From positions 1 to 64,000 of the forward strand of contig ONIP01000008.1 in assembly GCA_900317955.1 (NCBI GenBank): a DNA stretch of 64,000 nucleotides, in the 5' to 3' direction. The stretch is from an uncultured Bacteroidales bacterium. GTDB lineage: Bacteria; Bacteroidota; Bacteroidia; Bacteroidales; P3. This document shows, in pieces, positions 19,241-29,013 of this stretch. Within the stretch, counting starts at the first letter, position 1; each line of letters begins with the position of its first letter. The notes under the pieces are model-generated. The model saw nothing but the letters and a program-made list of their open reading frames with translations. It was not told where the DNA came from and did no database searches. A program made the translations under genes and the position numbers.

Positions 19241-22200
19241 TTAGTTGCGGACGATTTTAGCGGTTTGAGAGAGTTGGGTGCCGTTGTCGGTGGTGATGAG
19301 TGCACGGGCGGCGTAGATACCTTTGGGGAGTAGGCTGCCGTTGGAGGCGGTGAAGTTCCATAGGAAGGAAAGGGTGCAGGGACCGATGGTGGGAGTGATG
19401 GTGCGGACGAGTGATCCGCGGGTGTCGTAGATGTAGATGGTGGCGGAGTGTATGGTGGTGGTGAGGTTGTGTTCGATTCGGAGGAGTGTGGAGGAGGAGG
19501 CGGGGTTGGGGGAGGCGGTGAATTGTCCGAGGCTGGGAGTGCGGTCGTTAGCGACGGTGAACTGGATGGTGGCAGAGGAAGAATAGTTGAAGATGTTCCA
19601 GCATTTAAGGGTGAGGGAGTGGGGACCTTGGTCGAGTTTGCCAAGGGTGTAGCGAAGTTCACCGTTGCGGCTGTCGTTAATGTCGGGTTCGAAGAGGTCG
19701 TTTAGGTTGATGGTGCTGTAGGGGTTGTTGTCGATAATGGCGGTGATGTCGTGCCCAAGGCCGCTGCCAGCGGCGTTGATTCCGATGGAGTCGGAGAGAC
19801 GGGCGTAGAGGATGGGGTTTTCGTTGGTGAGACCACCGTTGCGGAAGTTGGTGTCGCCGATGTAGAGTTGGATGTGCGGGTGGAGTTCGGTGATGGTGAT
19901 GTCGTCGTTGAATCCGCCAAACATGATGTTGCTGTATTGTCCGGAGGCGTCATCGGAGGAGGAGCGGGCGTAGTGGGAGAGTTTGGCGTAGTCGTAATGG
20001 TAGGAGACGTCGCGAGGGATAATGAAGGAGTAGGAGAATTGGCCAGAAGTTATGGGTTCGCGACCTTTGTAGAGTATGTTTTTTTGCTGGATGAAGTTGA
20101 CTTGGGTGCTGTCGTTGTCGTTGGCGAGGGTGCGGCATTTTACTTCACGGTCGAAGACAATGGGGTAGATGGTGCCGTTGAAGTCGGGGAGGGGGTTGCC
20201 TTGAGGGTCGAGGATTTGACCTTGGACGGTGACACGTGAAAGGACTGTGGCGGAGTCGGTGACAGCGGGGTTGACGGGCATTTGGTTGATGTGAGTGACT
20301 TGGATTTGGTTGCGGGGGATAGAGAGCCGGAGCGCGGGGTCGCCGATGAGTGCAATGCAGTGAGAGACGGGGTTGGAGTTTTTAGCGATGCGGAGGGCGT
20401 CGCCGATGGTATTGGCGGGGTTGAGTGCCTGGATGCAGAGGTCGGTGTTGAAACGTTGAGAGTGGTGAATGGGGCGGGAGGCCGCGATGACACCGATGCC
20501 GGCGGCTTTGGCGAGGAGAAAGGCTTCGGAGCCGCAGATGTCGTTGACTTGGTCGAATTTGCCGAAGGTGCAGGTGCTGGTGACGAAGAAGGTGAGGCGG
20601 TCGGTGTTGGTGTATTTGTCGATGTCGGAGAATTCCATGTAGCGTTCGGTACCGATGTAGGTGCTGGAGCCGTGGCCGATGTAGTTGAGGAGGAGTGTGC
20701 CGTAGTTGATACGGCGGTTGAGGGCGTTGTTGACGTCGGGGTAGTATGAGCCGTCGGCGCCGGATTGTTGAAAGTAGGCGTCGGCGTAGATGCGGTCGAT
20801 GTTATATTGGGGATAGAGTTTTTTGATTTTGCGGGCGAGGATTTCGGAGTCGCTGGCAAAGACGGAGTCGTGGGGGGAGGATGGGTCGGCATCGTCGGCG
20901 AGGAGGGTGACGTAGTTGCGCCAATCGCCGCGGATGTCGTTGTGTAGGAAGTCGCTGTGGTTAATGTAGTTGTCGATTTTGTTGACGAAGAGGTCGGCTT
21001 CGGCTTGGGATTTGGCAGGAAGGCGGCCGATGGAAACAGAGAGGGTGCCGTCGAAGGGCGAGGAGGCATAGTCGCTGAGGTAGCCGTAGAGGTCGTCGCT
21101 GGGGTAGGCCTGTCCTTCGGAGTCGAAGGAGGTTGGGGTTTGGTAGGTGACGACGGTGGTTTGGTGTGCGCCGAGGATGTCGCGGTTGTCGTAAGTTCCT
21201 TTGCCGAAGAGGAGGAGGTAGCGTGGGGCATCGGGGTTGTCGGGGGTGGCTTTGGCGCGCAGACAGCGAAGCAGCTGGCGAATGGCTACGGGGTCGGGTT
21301 TGCCAGAGGAGAATTCGTTGAAGACTTGCTCTTGGGAGACGACAAGTGTGGTTAGGCCGTCGTGGAGGTTGTGGAGTGAGGCCAGGCGGTTGGCTTGGCT
21401 AAGGTAGTCTTGGTGTGCGACGATGACGAGGTCGGGCGGTTGAGAGCCGTGGAGGTCTTGGTTGGGGATGGGTTGGATGGAGGAGGGAGTGTAGGCGTCG
21501 CTGAGCGTAAAGGCTATGAAGGTGCGGGGATGGTCGGCGAGAGCAGTGAAAGAGAAGGAGTTAGCAGAGGGTGTGATGTCGAGGGTGGAAGGCTGGAGAG
21601 GGGAGGTGATGTCCCAAAGGCGGAGACCGTCGGCGTTGCCGTTGACGAGGAAGAGAAGGTGAGAGGTGGTGTCGCTGAGTTGTTGGTTGCGGAAGATTTG
21701 CTGTCCGCCGTTGTAGGTGAGGGGGAGGGTGGCGTTAAGTTCGATGAAGTCGAGGTAGCCTGCTGCGCTGTTTTCGCGTGGCTGGTAGGTAAGTGTTAGG
21801 GTTATGGATTTGGAGTTGGGGGAGGAGAAGGTTTCTTTGAGGATTTGGTAGGTGGAGTTGGAGAGGGTGTGCTGTCGGGTGTCGGCGGCAAGTTGTACTT
21901 TGAGTCCAGAAGCGAGGTCTGAGACGTTAGCGAAGGAATATCGAGCGAGAAGTGAGGGGGTGGCGGGAATGTTTTCGAGATTGAGGGTGTAGGAGCGGGA
22001 GGAGTAGCCTGGGGAGAATTTGTCGGCGACCCAGATTTGTCCGCCGCCGTGGGTGTTGATGTTGTCTTCGTGGAAGAGGGCTACGCCGGTGTGTGTGGTG
22101 ACGGGGAGAGGGGAGAAGGTGCCGGAAAGGGAGGGTTGAATGCGTAGGAGAGAGGACGATTGGGCGGTAGTAGTGAGGTAATAATAATTAAGGTTCGCGT

Positions 22201-22612
22201 AAGGGTGTACAATATATTCGAAACGGTTGTCGGCGGGGATGTATCGCCAGACGTTGGGGGATTCGGCGTAGAAGAGGATGTAGTCGCCTTGGTCGAAGAT
22301 GCCGTTGTTGTTGTTGTCGGCTATTTCGGTGGCGACAGGCATGAGGTCGTCGTTGACGAGGTCGCGGGTGCTGGTGGAGAGCATTTCGCCGGGAGTGGAG
22401 TAGAGGGCGATTTGGTTACAGGGAGTGTTGTTGAGTGCAGGGAGGTTATCGAGTGTGATTTTGTAGACACCAGTGTTGCTGATGGGAATTTTGAACCACT
22501 GACCTTCGGAAAGGAGGGAGTGGGGTGTAAAGTTCTGCGCGAGGGCCATGCCGGGAAGGATGGCCATGAGAAGGGTGCAGAGGAGGATTTGTTTTGTTTT
22601 TGTGTTAAACAT
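19241..22612 (-). CDS. porU: Type IX secretion sortase PorU
   Basis: PorU is a gingipain-fold (C25) cysteine protease on the cell surface that removes the T9SS sorting domain and attaches A-LPS to substrates. The 1123-residue length is typical. A signal peptide (about 1-25, ending GMALAQ) leads into a beta-rich N-terminal region. The catalytic dyad is visible as His647 in NYIGHGSSTY and Cys681 in TSTCTFGKFD, followed by ASRPIHHSQRFN. The last 90 residues resemble a type A sorting domain (ASPNPASSSTLLRI, PKGIYAARALI), which PorU retains. The gene is strikingly G-poor on its coding strand, which creates long shadow frames. Confidence 0.95.
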   Translation of the reverse strand: MFNTKTKQILLCTLLMAILPGMALAQNFTPHSLLSEGQWFKIPISNTGVYKITLDNLPALNNTPCNQIALYSTPGEMLSTSTRDLVNDDLMPVATEIADNNNNGIFDQGDYILFYAESPNVWRYIPADNRFEYIVHPYANLNYYYLTTTAQSSSLLRIQPSLSGTFSPLPVTTHTGVALFHEDNINTHGGGQIWVADKFSPGYSSRSYTLNLENIPATPSLLARYSFANVSDLASGLKVQLAADTRQHTLSNSTYQILKETFSSPNSKSITLTLTYQPRENSAAGYLDFIELNATLPLTYNGGQQIFRNQQLSDTTSHLLFLVNGNADGLRLWDITSPLQPSTLDITPSANSFSFTALADHPRTFIAFTLSDAYTPSSIQPIPNQDLHGSQPPDLVIVAHQDYLSQANRLASLHNLHDGLTTLVVSQEQVFNEFSSGKPDPVAIRQLLRCLRAKATPDNPDAPRYLLLFGKGTYDNRDILGAHQTTVVTYQTPTSFDSEGQAYPSDDLYGYLSDYASSPFDGTLSVSIGRLPAKSQAEADLFVNKIDNYINHSDFLHNDIRGDWRNYVTLLADDADPSSPHDSVFASDSEILARKIKKLYPQYNIDRIYADAYFQQSGADGSYYPDVNNALNRRINYGTLLLNYIGHGSSTYIGTERYMEFSDIDKYTNTDRLTFFVTSTCTFGKFDQVNDICGSEAFLLAKAAGIGVIAASRPIHHSQRFNTDLCIQALNPANTIGDALRIAKNSNPVSHCIALIGDPALRLSIPRNQIQVTHINQMPVNPAVTDSATVLSRVTVQGQILDPQGNPLPDFNGTIYPIVFDREVKCRTLANDNDSTQVNFIQQKNILYKGREPITSGQFSYSFIIPRDVSYHYDYAKLSHYARSSSDDASGQYSNIMFGGFNDDITITELHPHIQLYIGDTNFRNGGLTNENPILYARLSDSIGINAAGSGLGHDITAIIDNNPYSTINLNDLFEPDINDSRNGELRYTLGKLDQGPHSLTLKCWNIFNYSSSATIQFTVANDRTPSLGQFTASPNPASSSTLLRIEHNLTTTIHSATIYIYDTRGSLVRTITPTIGPCTLSFLWNFTASNGSLLPKGIYAARALITTDNGTQLSQTAKIVRN

Positions 22613-22939
22613 GCATCAATAACAGATTTTGTGTTTTTTTATTGTATCGGGGTGAAAATTATGATGGCTTAGAGGGGCGGGAGAGTGTTTGGGTGAATGG
22701 TTGAAAACAGGTCGAAATGGAGGTGAGTAAGGCAAGGGAAAGTATGCGGCGAGGGGGCGAAATTTGCGAAAAAGGCTGTAAAAAGTAGAGAAAAAACAGC
22801 GTTTCAAGATAGGTTGTGGAAAAATAAATATGTTGGAAATCAGTTTATTGAAAAATATTTTCGAAAGAAACATAATTATTTGACAAAAAAATCGTAATAT
22901 TGCCAATCAATTTTAGGCTTATACTATACTAAAATTCGC
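22613..22939. other. Divergent control region between porU and porP (327 bases)
   Basis: The stretch is AT-rich near both genes and must carry the promoters of both T9SS units. A near-consensus TAATATTG lies at 22895-22902, 38 bases before the porP ATG; no clear box was found for porU. A 96-codon minus-strand frame here is Phe-rich because of T-runs and is not called. Confidence 0.5.
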
Positions 22940-23947
22940 ATGATGAAAAAGTACAATAAAATTACCTTGATACTGCTGCTCGTTGTAATGGGTATGCAGG
23001 GAGTCAAAGCACAGGATGTGCCATTTTCGCAGTTCTATGCCAATCCACTTTACCTTAATCCAGCCTTTGCGGGTTCGAAGGTGGCTCCCCGTATTTCATT
23101 GGCATATCGTTCGCAGTGGCCGGGTCTGGTCTCGGCGTTTTCTACAGTTAGTGCCTCCTATGACCAATATATACCTGACCTTCATGGCGGTATTGGCGCT
23201 ATTTTGTTGGCAGACAGACAAGGCGACCATGGTATATTGCGTTCAGCGATGGCCGGAGCCATGTATTCGTTCCGGTTTAAAGTTTACGACGACATTTATA
23301 TTAATTTGGCTCTGCAGGCATCGTTGGTGAACTATGGTCTCAACTGGGATGAAAATATAATGGTTTTCCCGGATCAGATTGACCCGAATAGCGGTGTAAT
23401 CAACCGTACATCAGCTACCGCTCCTGATCAGAAGAGTAAATTTGTGCCTGATTTCGCATCGGGTATCATGGTTTATGGTCCTGCTTGGTATGCAGGTTTT
23501 GCCGCACACCATCTGAACCAGCCGAGCCAAGGCTTTTACAGTGAAGACCGCGTTCCTATCAAGTTCTCGGCCAATGCCGGTGGTTTGATTAACCTTGCTG
23601 AGGAAAGACGCCGTCAGTCGTCGTTGGGACTTGGTACGCCAGTAATTTCTCCCAACTTTATTTATCAGTACCAGGGCGGTTTCCATTATTTCAATTATGG
23701 TTTGTATCTTGACTGGATGCCGTTCTTGGTGGGTGTGTGGTATCGCAATGGTATCGAGAATCCGGATGCATTCATTTTTATGGTGGGTGCACAGCATGAT
23801 TATTTCAAGATTGGCTACAGCTATGATGTGACGGTTTCGGAATTGTCGAACAGCACGGCAGGTTCTCATGAAATAACACTGGGAATCTTGCTGCCGGTGC
23901 CAGAGCAGAAACATAAGATTAAGGCTATCCGTTGCCCGTCGTTCTAA
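22940..23947 (+). CDS. PorP/SprF family type IX secretion membrane protein
   Basis: The 335-residue precursor has a signal peptide (ending GVKAQ) and the family opening DVPFSQFYANPLYLNPAFAG, followed by PRISLAYRSQWPG; it should form an outer-membrane barrel. PorP anchors the GldK/GldN ring and the T9SS motor to the outer membrane; SprF homologues support individual substrates such as SprB. Here it stands before a GldJ-type gene, 65 bases away, and is divergent from porU. Without gldKLMN nearby I cannot say whether this is the core PorP or a substrate-specific paralogue. Confidence 0.88.
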   Translation: MMKKYNKITLILLLVVMGMQGVKAQDVPFSQFYANPLYLNPAFAGSKVAPRISLAYRSQWPGLVSAFSTVSASYDQYIPDLHGGIGAILLADRQGDHGILRSAMAGAMYSFRFKVYDDIYINLALQASLVNYGLNWDENIMVFPDQIDPNSGVINRTSATAPDQKSKFVPDFASGIMVYGPAWYAGFAAHHLNQPSQGFYSEDRVPIKFSANAGGLINLAEERRRQSSLGLGTPVISPNFIYQYQGGFHYFNYGLYLDWMPFLVGVWYRNGIENPDAFIFMVGAQHDYFKIGYSYDVTVSELSNSTAGSHEITLGILLPVPEQKHKIKAIRCPSF

Positions 23948-24012
23948 TAAAAATTCTAAAAAACGAAACAAAAATCCGTTATTTACGTATACAGAGAAAA
24001 AAATTAACCACT

Positions 24013-25569
24013 ATGAAGATTTTAAAACAATCGTTCTTTATGATGGCCGCTGTACTGCTGATGGTAGCATGTGGCAGCAAAGAACAGTCCGCAACCACGG
24101 GCTGGAATCTGAATGATACCGAGTGGGGCGGTTTTGACCGTTCGTCATACACGGAGCAGATTACTGGTCCGGGCTTGGTGTTCATTGAAGGCGGTTCTTT
24201 CCAGATGGGTCGCGTTGCCGAAGAAGCACGTTTCTCATGGAATAACCTTGTGCACACGGTCACCGTTTCTTCATTCTATATCGATGAGACCGAGGTGTCG
24301 AATTTCTCTTACAGAGAGTTTGTATATTGGATGAACCGTGCATACGGCGAGGAGTATCCCGAGCTGGTGAAGCAGATTTATCCTGACACAAATGTTTGGC
24401 GTCAGCGCCTTTCCTGGGTGGAAAACTTTGTGGAGAACTATTTCCAGTGCGCTATGTTCAACGATTATCCTGTTGTAGGTGTGACATGGGAGCAGGCTTC
24501 TCAGTACTGCAAATGGCGTACCGACCGTGTTAATGAGAAAATCCTCGTTGACGCCGGTATCATTGACTTGGCTCAGTCAGAGCTCACAGGTTCCGAAGCT
24601 TTCCAGACTGATGTCTATTTGGCTGGATTGTACAAGGGTGAAGGAAAAGGTGTGCCAGACCTTGATCCTGCCAGCGGCGGTGAGAACCGTAACGTACGTC
24701 GTTCAGACGGTATCCTTTTGCCGAATTATCGTCTCCCGACCGAGGCCGAATGGGAGTTCGCTGCTCTGGGTATGATTGGCAACACCTATGACGAGCGTGT
24801 TGTTGAGCATAAGACTTATCCTTGGGCTGGTCAGAGTGTCCGTTCCGCCAATAAGAAGTATTATGGTCAGTTCCTTGCTAACTTCAAACGTTCTCGTGGT
24901 GATGCCATGGGTGTTGCAGGTAACTTGAACGATGGTTGGGAGTATACCGCTCCTGTGAAATGGTACTTCCCCAACGACTACGGTCTGTATCACATGGCCG
25001 GCAATGTGTCTGAATGGTGCGGCGATGTTTATCGTAAGGATGTTTCTCCTGTTGGAGCTGATGACCAGAACCCGTTCCGTGGTAATGTCTATAAGTTTAT
25101 TGCCATGAGCGAGGACGGTGAGGAAGCCGCCATCGACGAGACCACTGGCAATCTTGTTTACCAGAATGTTCCCGATGACATGAACCGTCGTAACTACCGT
25201 CAGGCTGACAATATCAACTATCTCGATGGTGACTGGAATTCCAGCATCTATGACTTCGAGAGTAAAGAGGCTACTGCTGCTTCAGGATGGTTGCGTGAGA
25301 GCGATGATGAAGATGATGCTGAAGAGACTTATGCCCGTACCGATGAGGAGCAGACCAACCAAATGTATCACCGTTCAGACAGCACAGACAAGAACAATAT
25401 CACCTCTATGATCAACAACCGTGTACGTGTTGTCAAGGGTGGTTCTTGGAGAGACCGTGCATACTGGATGCAGTGCGGTACCCGTCGTTACTATGACCAA
25501 GACCGTAGCACTTCATGGATTGGTTTCCGTTGCGCTATGGACCGCATGGGTTCCCGTACTATCAAGTAG
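24013..25569 (+). CDS. gldJ: GldJ-type lipoprotein of the type IX secretion/gliding system
   Basis: The start at 24013 is chosen because it gives a lipoprotein signal (lipobox LMVAC, Cys20); the earlier in-frame ATG does not. The 518-residue protein has a formylglycine-generating-enzyme-like fold: GPGLVFIEGGSFQMGRV, YIDETEVSNF, NYRLPTEAEWEFAAL, HMAGNVSEWCGDV and RVVKGGSWRDRAYW. GldK and GldJ share this fold; the opening TGWNLND..GGFD, WNNL, CKWRTDRVNEK and long inserts, as I recall the families, fit GldJ better. In Flavobacterium johnsoniae gldJ lies next to porU-porV, which the present layout echoes. A strong terminator follows, so no gldL is co-transcribed. Confidence 0.82.
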   Translation: MKILKQSFFMMAAVLLMVACGSKEQSATTGWNLNDTEWGGFDRSSYTEQITGPGLVFIEGGSFQMGRVAEEARFSWNNLVHTVTVSSFYIDETEVSNFSYREFVYWMNRAYGEEYPELVKQIYPDTNVWRQRLSWVENFVENYFQCAMFNDYPVVGVTWEQASQYCKWRTDRVNEKILVDAGIIDLAQSELTGSEAFQTDVYLAGLYKGEGKGVPDLDPASGGENRNVRRSDGILLPNYRLPTEAEWEFAALGMIGNTYDERVVEHKTYPWAGQSVRSANKKYYGQFLANFKRSRGDAMGVAGNLNDGWEYTAPVKWYFPNDYGLYHMAGNVSEWCGDVYRKDVSPVGADDQNPFRGNVYKFIAMSEDGEEAAIDETTGNLVYQNVPDDMNRRNYRQADNINYLDGDWNSSIYDFESKEATAASGWLRESDDEDDAEETYARTDEEQTNQMYHRSDSTDKNNITSMINNRVRVVKGGSWRDRAYWMQCGTRRYYDQDRSTSWIGFRCAMDRMGSRTIK

Positions 25570-25591
25570 TATAGGCAATAGCGTTAGAGAT

Positions 25592-25633
25592 AAGGGTGGA
25601 GGTAGACTTGATTTTCTCCACCCTTTTTCTTTT
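25592..25633 (+). terminator. Rho-independent terminator after gldJ
   Basis: AAGGGTGGAG at 25592-25601 pairs perfectly with CTCCACCCTT at 25616-25625 (10 bp, 14-base loop), followed by TTTCTTTT. It closes the porP-gldJ unit 22 bases after the stop. Confidence 0.88.
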
Positions 25634-25748
25634 AAGATAGAAGTTGAGGCTTCCTTGTTTTGTGAATTAGTCGGTCTTGTGAAAATATTGTTAAATGGTG
25701 TTAATTGTTGTGAGAAATGACATTCGTCCACGTTAATAAATAAAAAAC

Positions 25749-26594
25749 ATGAAAACACGTAGATTCCTTTTTGTTTTATTTGCAACTACTTTGTTGCTTG
25801 GATGTAGCAAGGGAGAAAATATAGTCCCAATCATGGACAATAATTTCTTTACAGGCTTTTATCATCCAGAAAACCGTGTACAGTCAGCTACAGTAGCAAG
25901 TCATATTGTCGGTGTAGAATGTGGTGACCAGGAGATTCCAGACCGTCCTGCTGTCCTTTTCCATTGGACAAAAGAGCATCTTGACTCCGTTATTCATTAT
26001 ACAGACGAAGCAACACCTGTTACAATTCGTTATCAATATGATGGCCAAGGGCGTCTTGTACGAGTTGAAAGGGATGCTACCTACGGAAATACTTGTACTC
26101 TCCAATATGAAGGCAAGCACCTTGTTTCCATCACCCAAAATGTTGGAGGGTGGTCCTTAGAACATTCCTTTACATACACCGACAGCGACTATCCCTCTGC
26201 TTATATCGAGCATTGCGAGAGCCAATACGTGGAATATACCGATACTTATAGTCTTCGCTGGCGGGATGGAAACCTTGTTTCCGCGGTTTGCGGCCCAGAA
26301 AACGATAATTATACCTTGGATTCCATTACATACAGCTATGATACCCGTGTCAACCCATTTTGTGGTTTCTTCTTTCCCAATACATTGAGGGAATTTGGCA
26401 TTGTCCATGCACCCACATTCATTTCCAGAAACAATCCTGTCTCAATCACGTACCACACTGAAAGTGGATCTGTCCAGAATTTGTATTATTCGCTTAGTTA
26501 CCAGTTTGATAATGGAGTAATGCAACGTGCAGTTCGTGATTACGACAACATGTTTTGGTGCCATATTACCGACACGTATACATTCCACTATTGA
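25749..26594 (+). CDS. Lipoprotein of unknown function, DUF4595-like
   Basis: The 281-residue precursor has a lipobox (LLLGC, Cys19) and several YD-repeat-like strands (RYQYDGQGRLVRVE, LQYEGKHLVSIT, LRWRDGNLVSAV, LSYQFDNGVMQRAV) alternating with ITYSYDTRVNPF. This pattern is seen in Bacteroidota lipoproteins grouped as DUF4595, which have no assigned function. It lies alone between the gldJ terminator and the promoter of the OstA-like gene, so it is probably monocistronic. Family assignment is by eye. Confidence 0.8.
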   Translation: MKTRRFLFVLFATTLLLGCSKGENIVPIMDNNFFTGFYHPENRVQSATVASHIVGVECGDQEIPDRPAVLFHWTKEHLDSVIHYTDEATPVTIRYQYDGQGRLVRVERDATYGNTCTLQYEGKHLVSITQNVGGWSLEHSFTYTDSDYPSAYIEHCESQYVEYTDTYSLRWRDGNLVSAVCGPENDNYTLDSITYSYDTRVNPFCGFFFPNTLREFGIVHAPTFISRNNPVSITYHTESGSVQNLYYSLSYQFDNGVMQRAVRDYDNMFWCHITDTYTFHY

Positions 26595-26659
26595 CCCTCT
26601 GCCCAGGCTTTTCAGTTCGGAGTCTGTAATAAATAACTGCTTAAATCAATATTTTTTTG

Positions 26660-26667
26660 TATCTTTG
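26660..26667 (+). promoter_or_regulatory. -7 promoter box of the OstA-like gene (TATCTTTG)
   Basis: TATCTTTG followed by CA lies 22 bases before the ATG at 26690. Transcription would begin after the upstream in-frame ATG at 26657, which rules that ATG out as the start. Confidence 0.7.
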
Positions 26668-26689
26668 CACTTTTAATAAAGTGGAAGAT

Positions 26690-28228
26690 ATGAAATTAAA
26701 TATCTTTAAACCTGTATTTTTGCTGCTGTTGATGATGGCTACCCTGCCGTCATGGGCGCAGAAACTGATTACCTACGAAGCGGGAATGGGTACCCGAGAC
26801 CCTTCAGATGCCGACGTATGGATTCTCTATCAGCGCGTTCGTGCCGAACATGAAGGCATGATTCTTCATGCCGATTCTGCCCTTCTGAACACTGTGCTGA
26901 ACGACTTCACTGCTTTTGGTAACATCAAGATAGAAATATCCGACACTACAACTATTTATGGTGACCAACTCTACTACGATGGAGTAAGCCGTGTCTTGGA
27001 CATTTGGGATGACACTGTTCGTCTCATCGACGGTAAAACCATCCTCAAATCCGACCATCTCTCTTACGACCGTTTTTCCTCGATAGCTACCTACGACACC
27101 TGGGGGATAACCACTAACGAAGACAAGCGCCTCGTCAGTCGTTCCGGATATTACAATTCGGAAACCAAAGTTGCTGATATTTATACCGATGTGCAGCTCA
27201 GCGACTCCAATATGCGGCTTTTTACCGACACCCTCACATACAATCTCAATACAAAAATCGCCCGTTTTTGGAGTCCTACGCACATCTACACTGACTCTAC
27301 CACTATGTATAGTGAGAACGGGACCTATAATACCGACCTCCGTTATGCTCACTCGATGAAAGCCTCAGAGGTTCATAACGGTGAGAAACACATCACTTGC
27401 GACACGCTTCATTATTATGAAGAAAGTGAATTCGGCATGGCAATAGGAAACGTCGTTCTCCGCGACACTGTCAATGATATCATCAGCACAAGTCGTTATG
27501 CCGAGACCCGCCAGCGTACCCATACTTCTTTTGTGACCGACAGTGCTTTGGTTCGTTTTGTCTCACACAATGAAGATGATCCATCGTCTCGTATCGACAC
27601 TCTTTATCTTCATGCTGACAGTATATTGGTTTTCAACGACTCGTCGCGTCATTTCAGTTCTCTACTGGCTTATCATCATGTTAAAGTGTTCCGTGGCGAG
27701 GCTCAGGCTATGAGTGATTCACTCTACTATTCTGCTGCAGACTCAACTGTGCATCTCTTCAACAGCCCAGTTCTGTGGTATCAACATTACCAGTGCACGG
27801 CAGATACCATAGTCGTCAAACACGACTCCTCAGGTGCGCGCCAGGCTTGGCTTAGCGACAATGTTTTCTGCATCGAACAACTCGACCCCGTCAAGTTCAA
27901 CCAAGTCAAAGGCCGTAATGCCATTATCTACTTTTTAAAAGGGGAACCCAACTACGCTGACGTCCTTGGCAACGCGGAGATGGTCTATTACCTCACCGAG
28001 GAAGACCCCCCTGGACATAAAAGTCTCATCGGGGTCAATGTGGGTATGGGCTCCGATATGCGTATCTATTTTGTTGACCGTGCCCCCGACCGTGTGGTCA
28101 CCATTGGCAATCCTGACATGCACACTTACCCCCTCGACAAACTTTCTGATGACAAAAAACAACTCAACAATTTCAACTGGCTCGAATCCCGTCGTCCCAA
28201 ACACCCGCTTGATGTCTTTATTTGGTGA
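26690..28228 (+). CDS. OstA/LptA-like lipopolysaccharide export protein
   Basis: The 512-residue precursor has a signal peptide (ending LPSWAQ) and a long series of short strands with the LptA/OstA jellyroll rhythm (HADSALLNTVLNDFTAFGNIKIE-type repeats, TIYGDQLYYDGVSRVLDIW, AQAMSDSLYYSAADSTVHLF). Periplasmic LptA-like proteins form the bridge that carries lipopolysaccharide to the outer membrane; the extended Bacteroidota form is much longer than the 180-residue E. coli LptA. The start is set by the -7 box at 26660. The next gene (grpE) is about 107 bases on. Confidence 0.85.
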   Translation: MKLNIFKPVFLLLLMMATLPSWAQKLITYEAGMGTRDPSDADVWILYQRVRAEHEGMILHADSALLNTVLNDFTAFGNIKIEISDTTTIYGDQLYYDGVSRVLDIWDDTVRLIDGKTILKSDHLSYDRFSSIATYDTWGITTNEDKRLVSRSGYYNSETKVADIYTDVQLSDSNMRLFTDTLTYNLNTKIARFWSPTHIYTDSTTMYSENGTYNTDLRYAHSMKASEVHNGEKHITCDTLHYYEESEFGMAIGNVVLRDTVNDIISTSRYAETRQRTHTSFVTDSALVRFVSHNEDDPSSRIDTLYLHADSILVFNDSSRHFSSLLAYHHVKVFRGEAQAMSDSLYYSAADSTVHLFNSPVLWYQHYQCTADTIVVKHDSSGARQAWLSDNVFCIEQLDPVKFNQVKGRNAIIYFLKGEPNYADVLGNAEMVYYLTEEDPPGHKSLIGVNVGMGSDMRIYFVDRAPDRVVTIGNPDMHTYPLDKLSDDKKQLNNFNWLESRRPKHPLDVFIW

Positions 28229-28335
28229 CAAAATGTCAGACTCATACCTTTGGCATTCCTTTTGTTGCCCATCCCGCGGTGCAGGTTCACTGCCATACAA
28301 CTCATTCAATGTTTAATATTTAATTCATTATTAAT

Positions 28336-28923
28336 ATGTCCCAAGAAGAAAAAGAACTCAACAATCAACCAGATACTGCCGCCGAATCACAGTCGGCAAA
28401 CGAGGCTGCTACCCAGTCCGAAACCGAACATTCCTCCAAAAAGGAACGCAGAAAACGTCACGAGCGTCACGAAGACCACGAGCGCAAAGTGCAGGAAATG
28501 GGTGAAAAACTGGCCGAAATCAACGATAAATACGTACGCCTCTACTCTGAGTACGAGAACTATCGTAAACGTACCAACACTGAGAAAGCCGACCTCATTA
28601 TCAATGGAAGCAAAGATATGATTAAAGCCATCCTCCCTGTTGTCGACGATATGGAGCGCGCCCTTTCTGCCATGGCCGATGCCGATGCCGCCAAAGAGGG
28701 TGTCCAGCTCATCTACAATAAACTTATGAACATACTATCCCAGAAAGGTCTCAAACCAATTGAGGCAAAAGACACTAAATTCGACGAAAATTTGCATGAG
28801 GCAGTCACCCAGTTCCCTGCTGCCGACGAAACTCAAAAAGGCAAAGTAATCGATGTGGTCGAAAAAGGCTACTACCTCAACGACAAAGTGCTGCGCTATG
28901 CCAAGGTGGTTGTGGCTATTTGA
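28336..28923 (+). CDS. grpE: Nucleotide exchange factor GrpE
   Basis: GrpE releases ADP from DnaK. The 195-residue product has a charged, disordered N-terminus (1-50, with a His/Arg/Lys-rich ERRKRHERHEDHERK), the long dimerising coiled coil (to about 95, YVRLYSEYENYRKRTNTEK is diagnostic) and the C-terminal beta domain with FDENLHEAV, GKVIDVVEKGYYLNDKVLR and AKVVV. It is followed by dnaJ after 90 bases; dnaK is not in the window. Confidence 0.95.
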   Translation: MSQEEKELNNQPDTAAESQSANEAATQSETEHSSKKERRKRHERHEDHERKVQEMGEKLAEINDKYVRLYSEYENYRKRTNTEKADLIINGSKDMIKAILPVVDDMERALSAMADADAAKEGVQLIYNKLMNILSQKGLKPIEAKDTKFDENLHEAVTQFPAADETQKGKVIDVVEKGYYLNDKVLRYAKVVVAI

Positions 28924-29013
28924 TTGAAGTACAAAAGAAAGGAGACAAAGACACAAATGTTGGCCGTACAGATTTCAATCCACGGCATTCCTTTGTGTCT
29001 GTAAAACAGAATT

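Noticed and set aside
20140..21231. 363-codon minus-strand frame, rich in Ser, Thr and Pro
   Set aside because: Out-of-frame shadow of porU, caused by its C-rich, G-poor coding strand; composition is low-complexity.
22616..22906. 96-codon frame upstream of porU
   Set aside because: Phe-rich because of T-runs, no domain, and it fills the divergent promoter region.
24013..25569. Assignment as GldK/PorK rather than GldJ
   Set aside because: Same fold, but the GPGLVFIEGG opening, the DRVNEK segment and the neighbourhood of porU-porV fit GldJ better, and no gldLMN follows. Not fully excluded.
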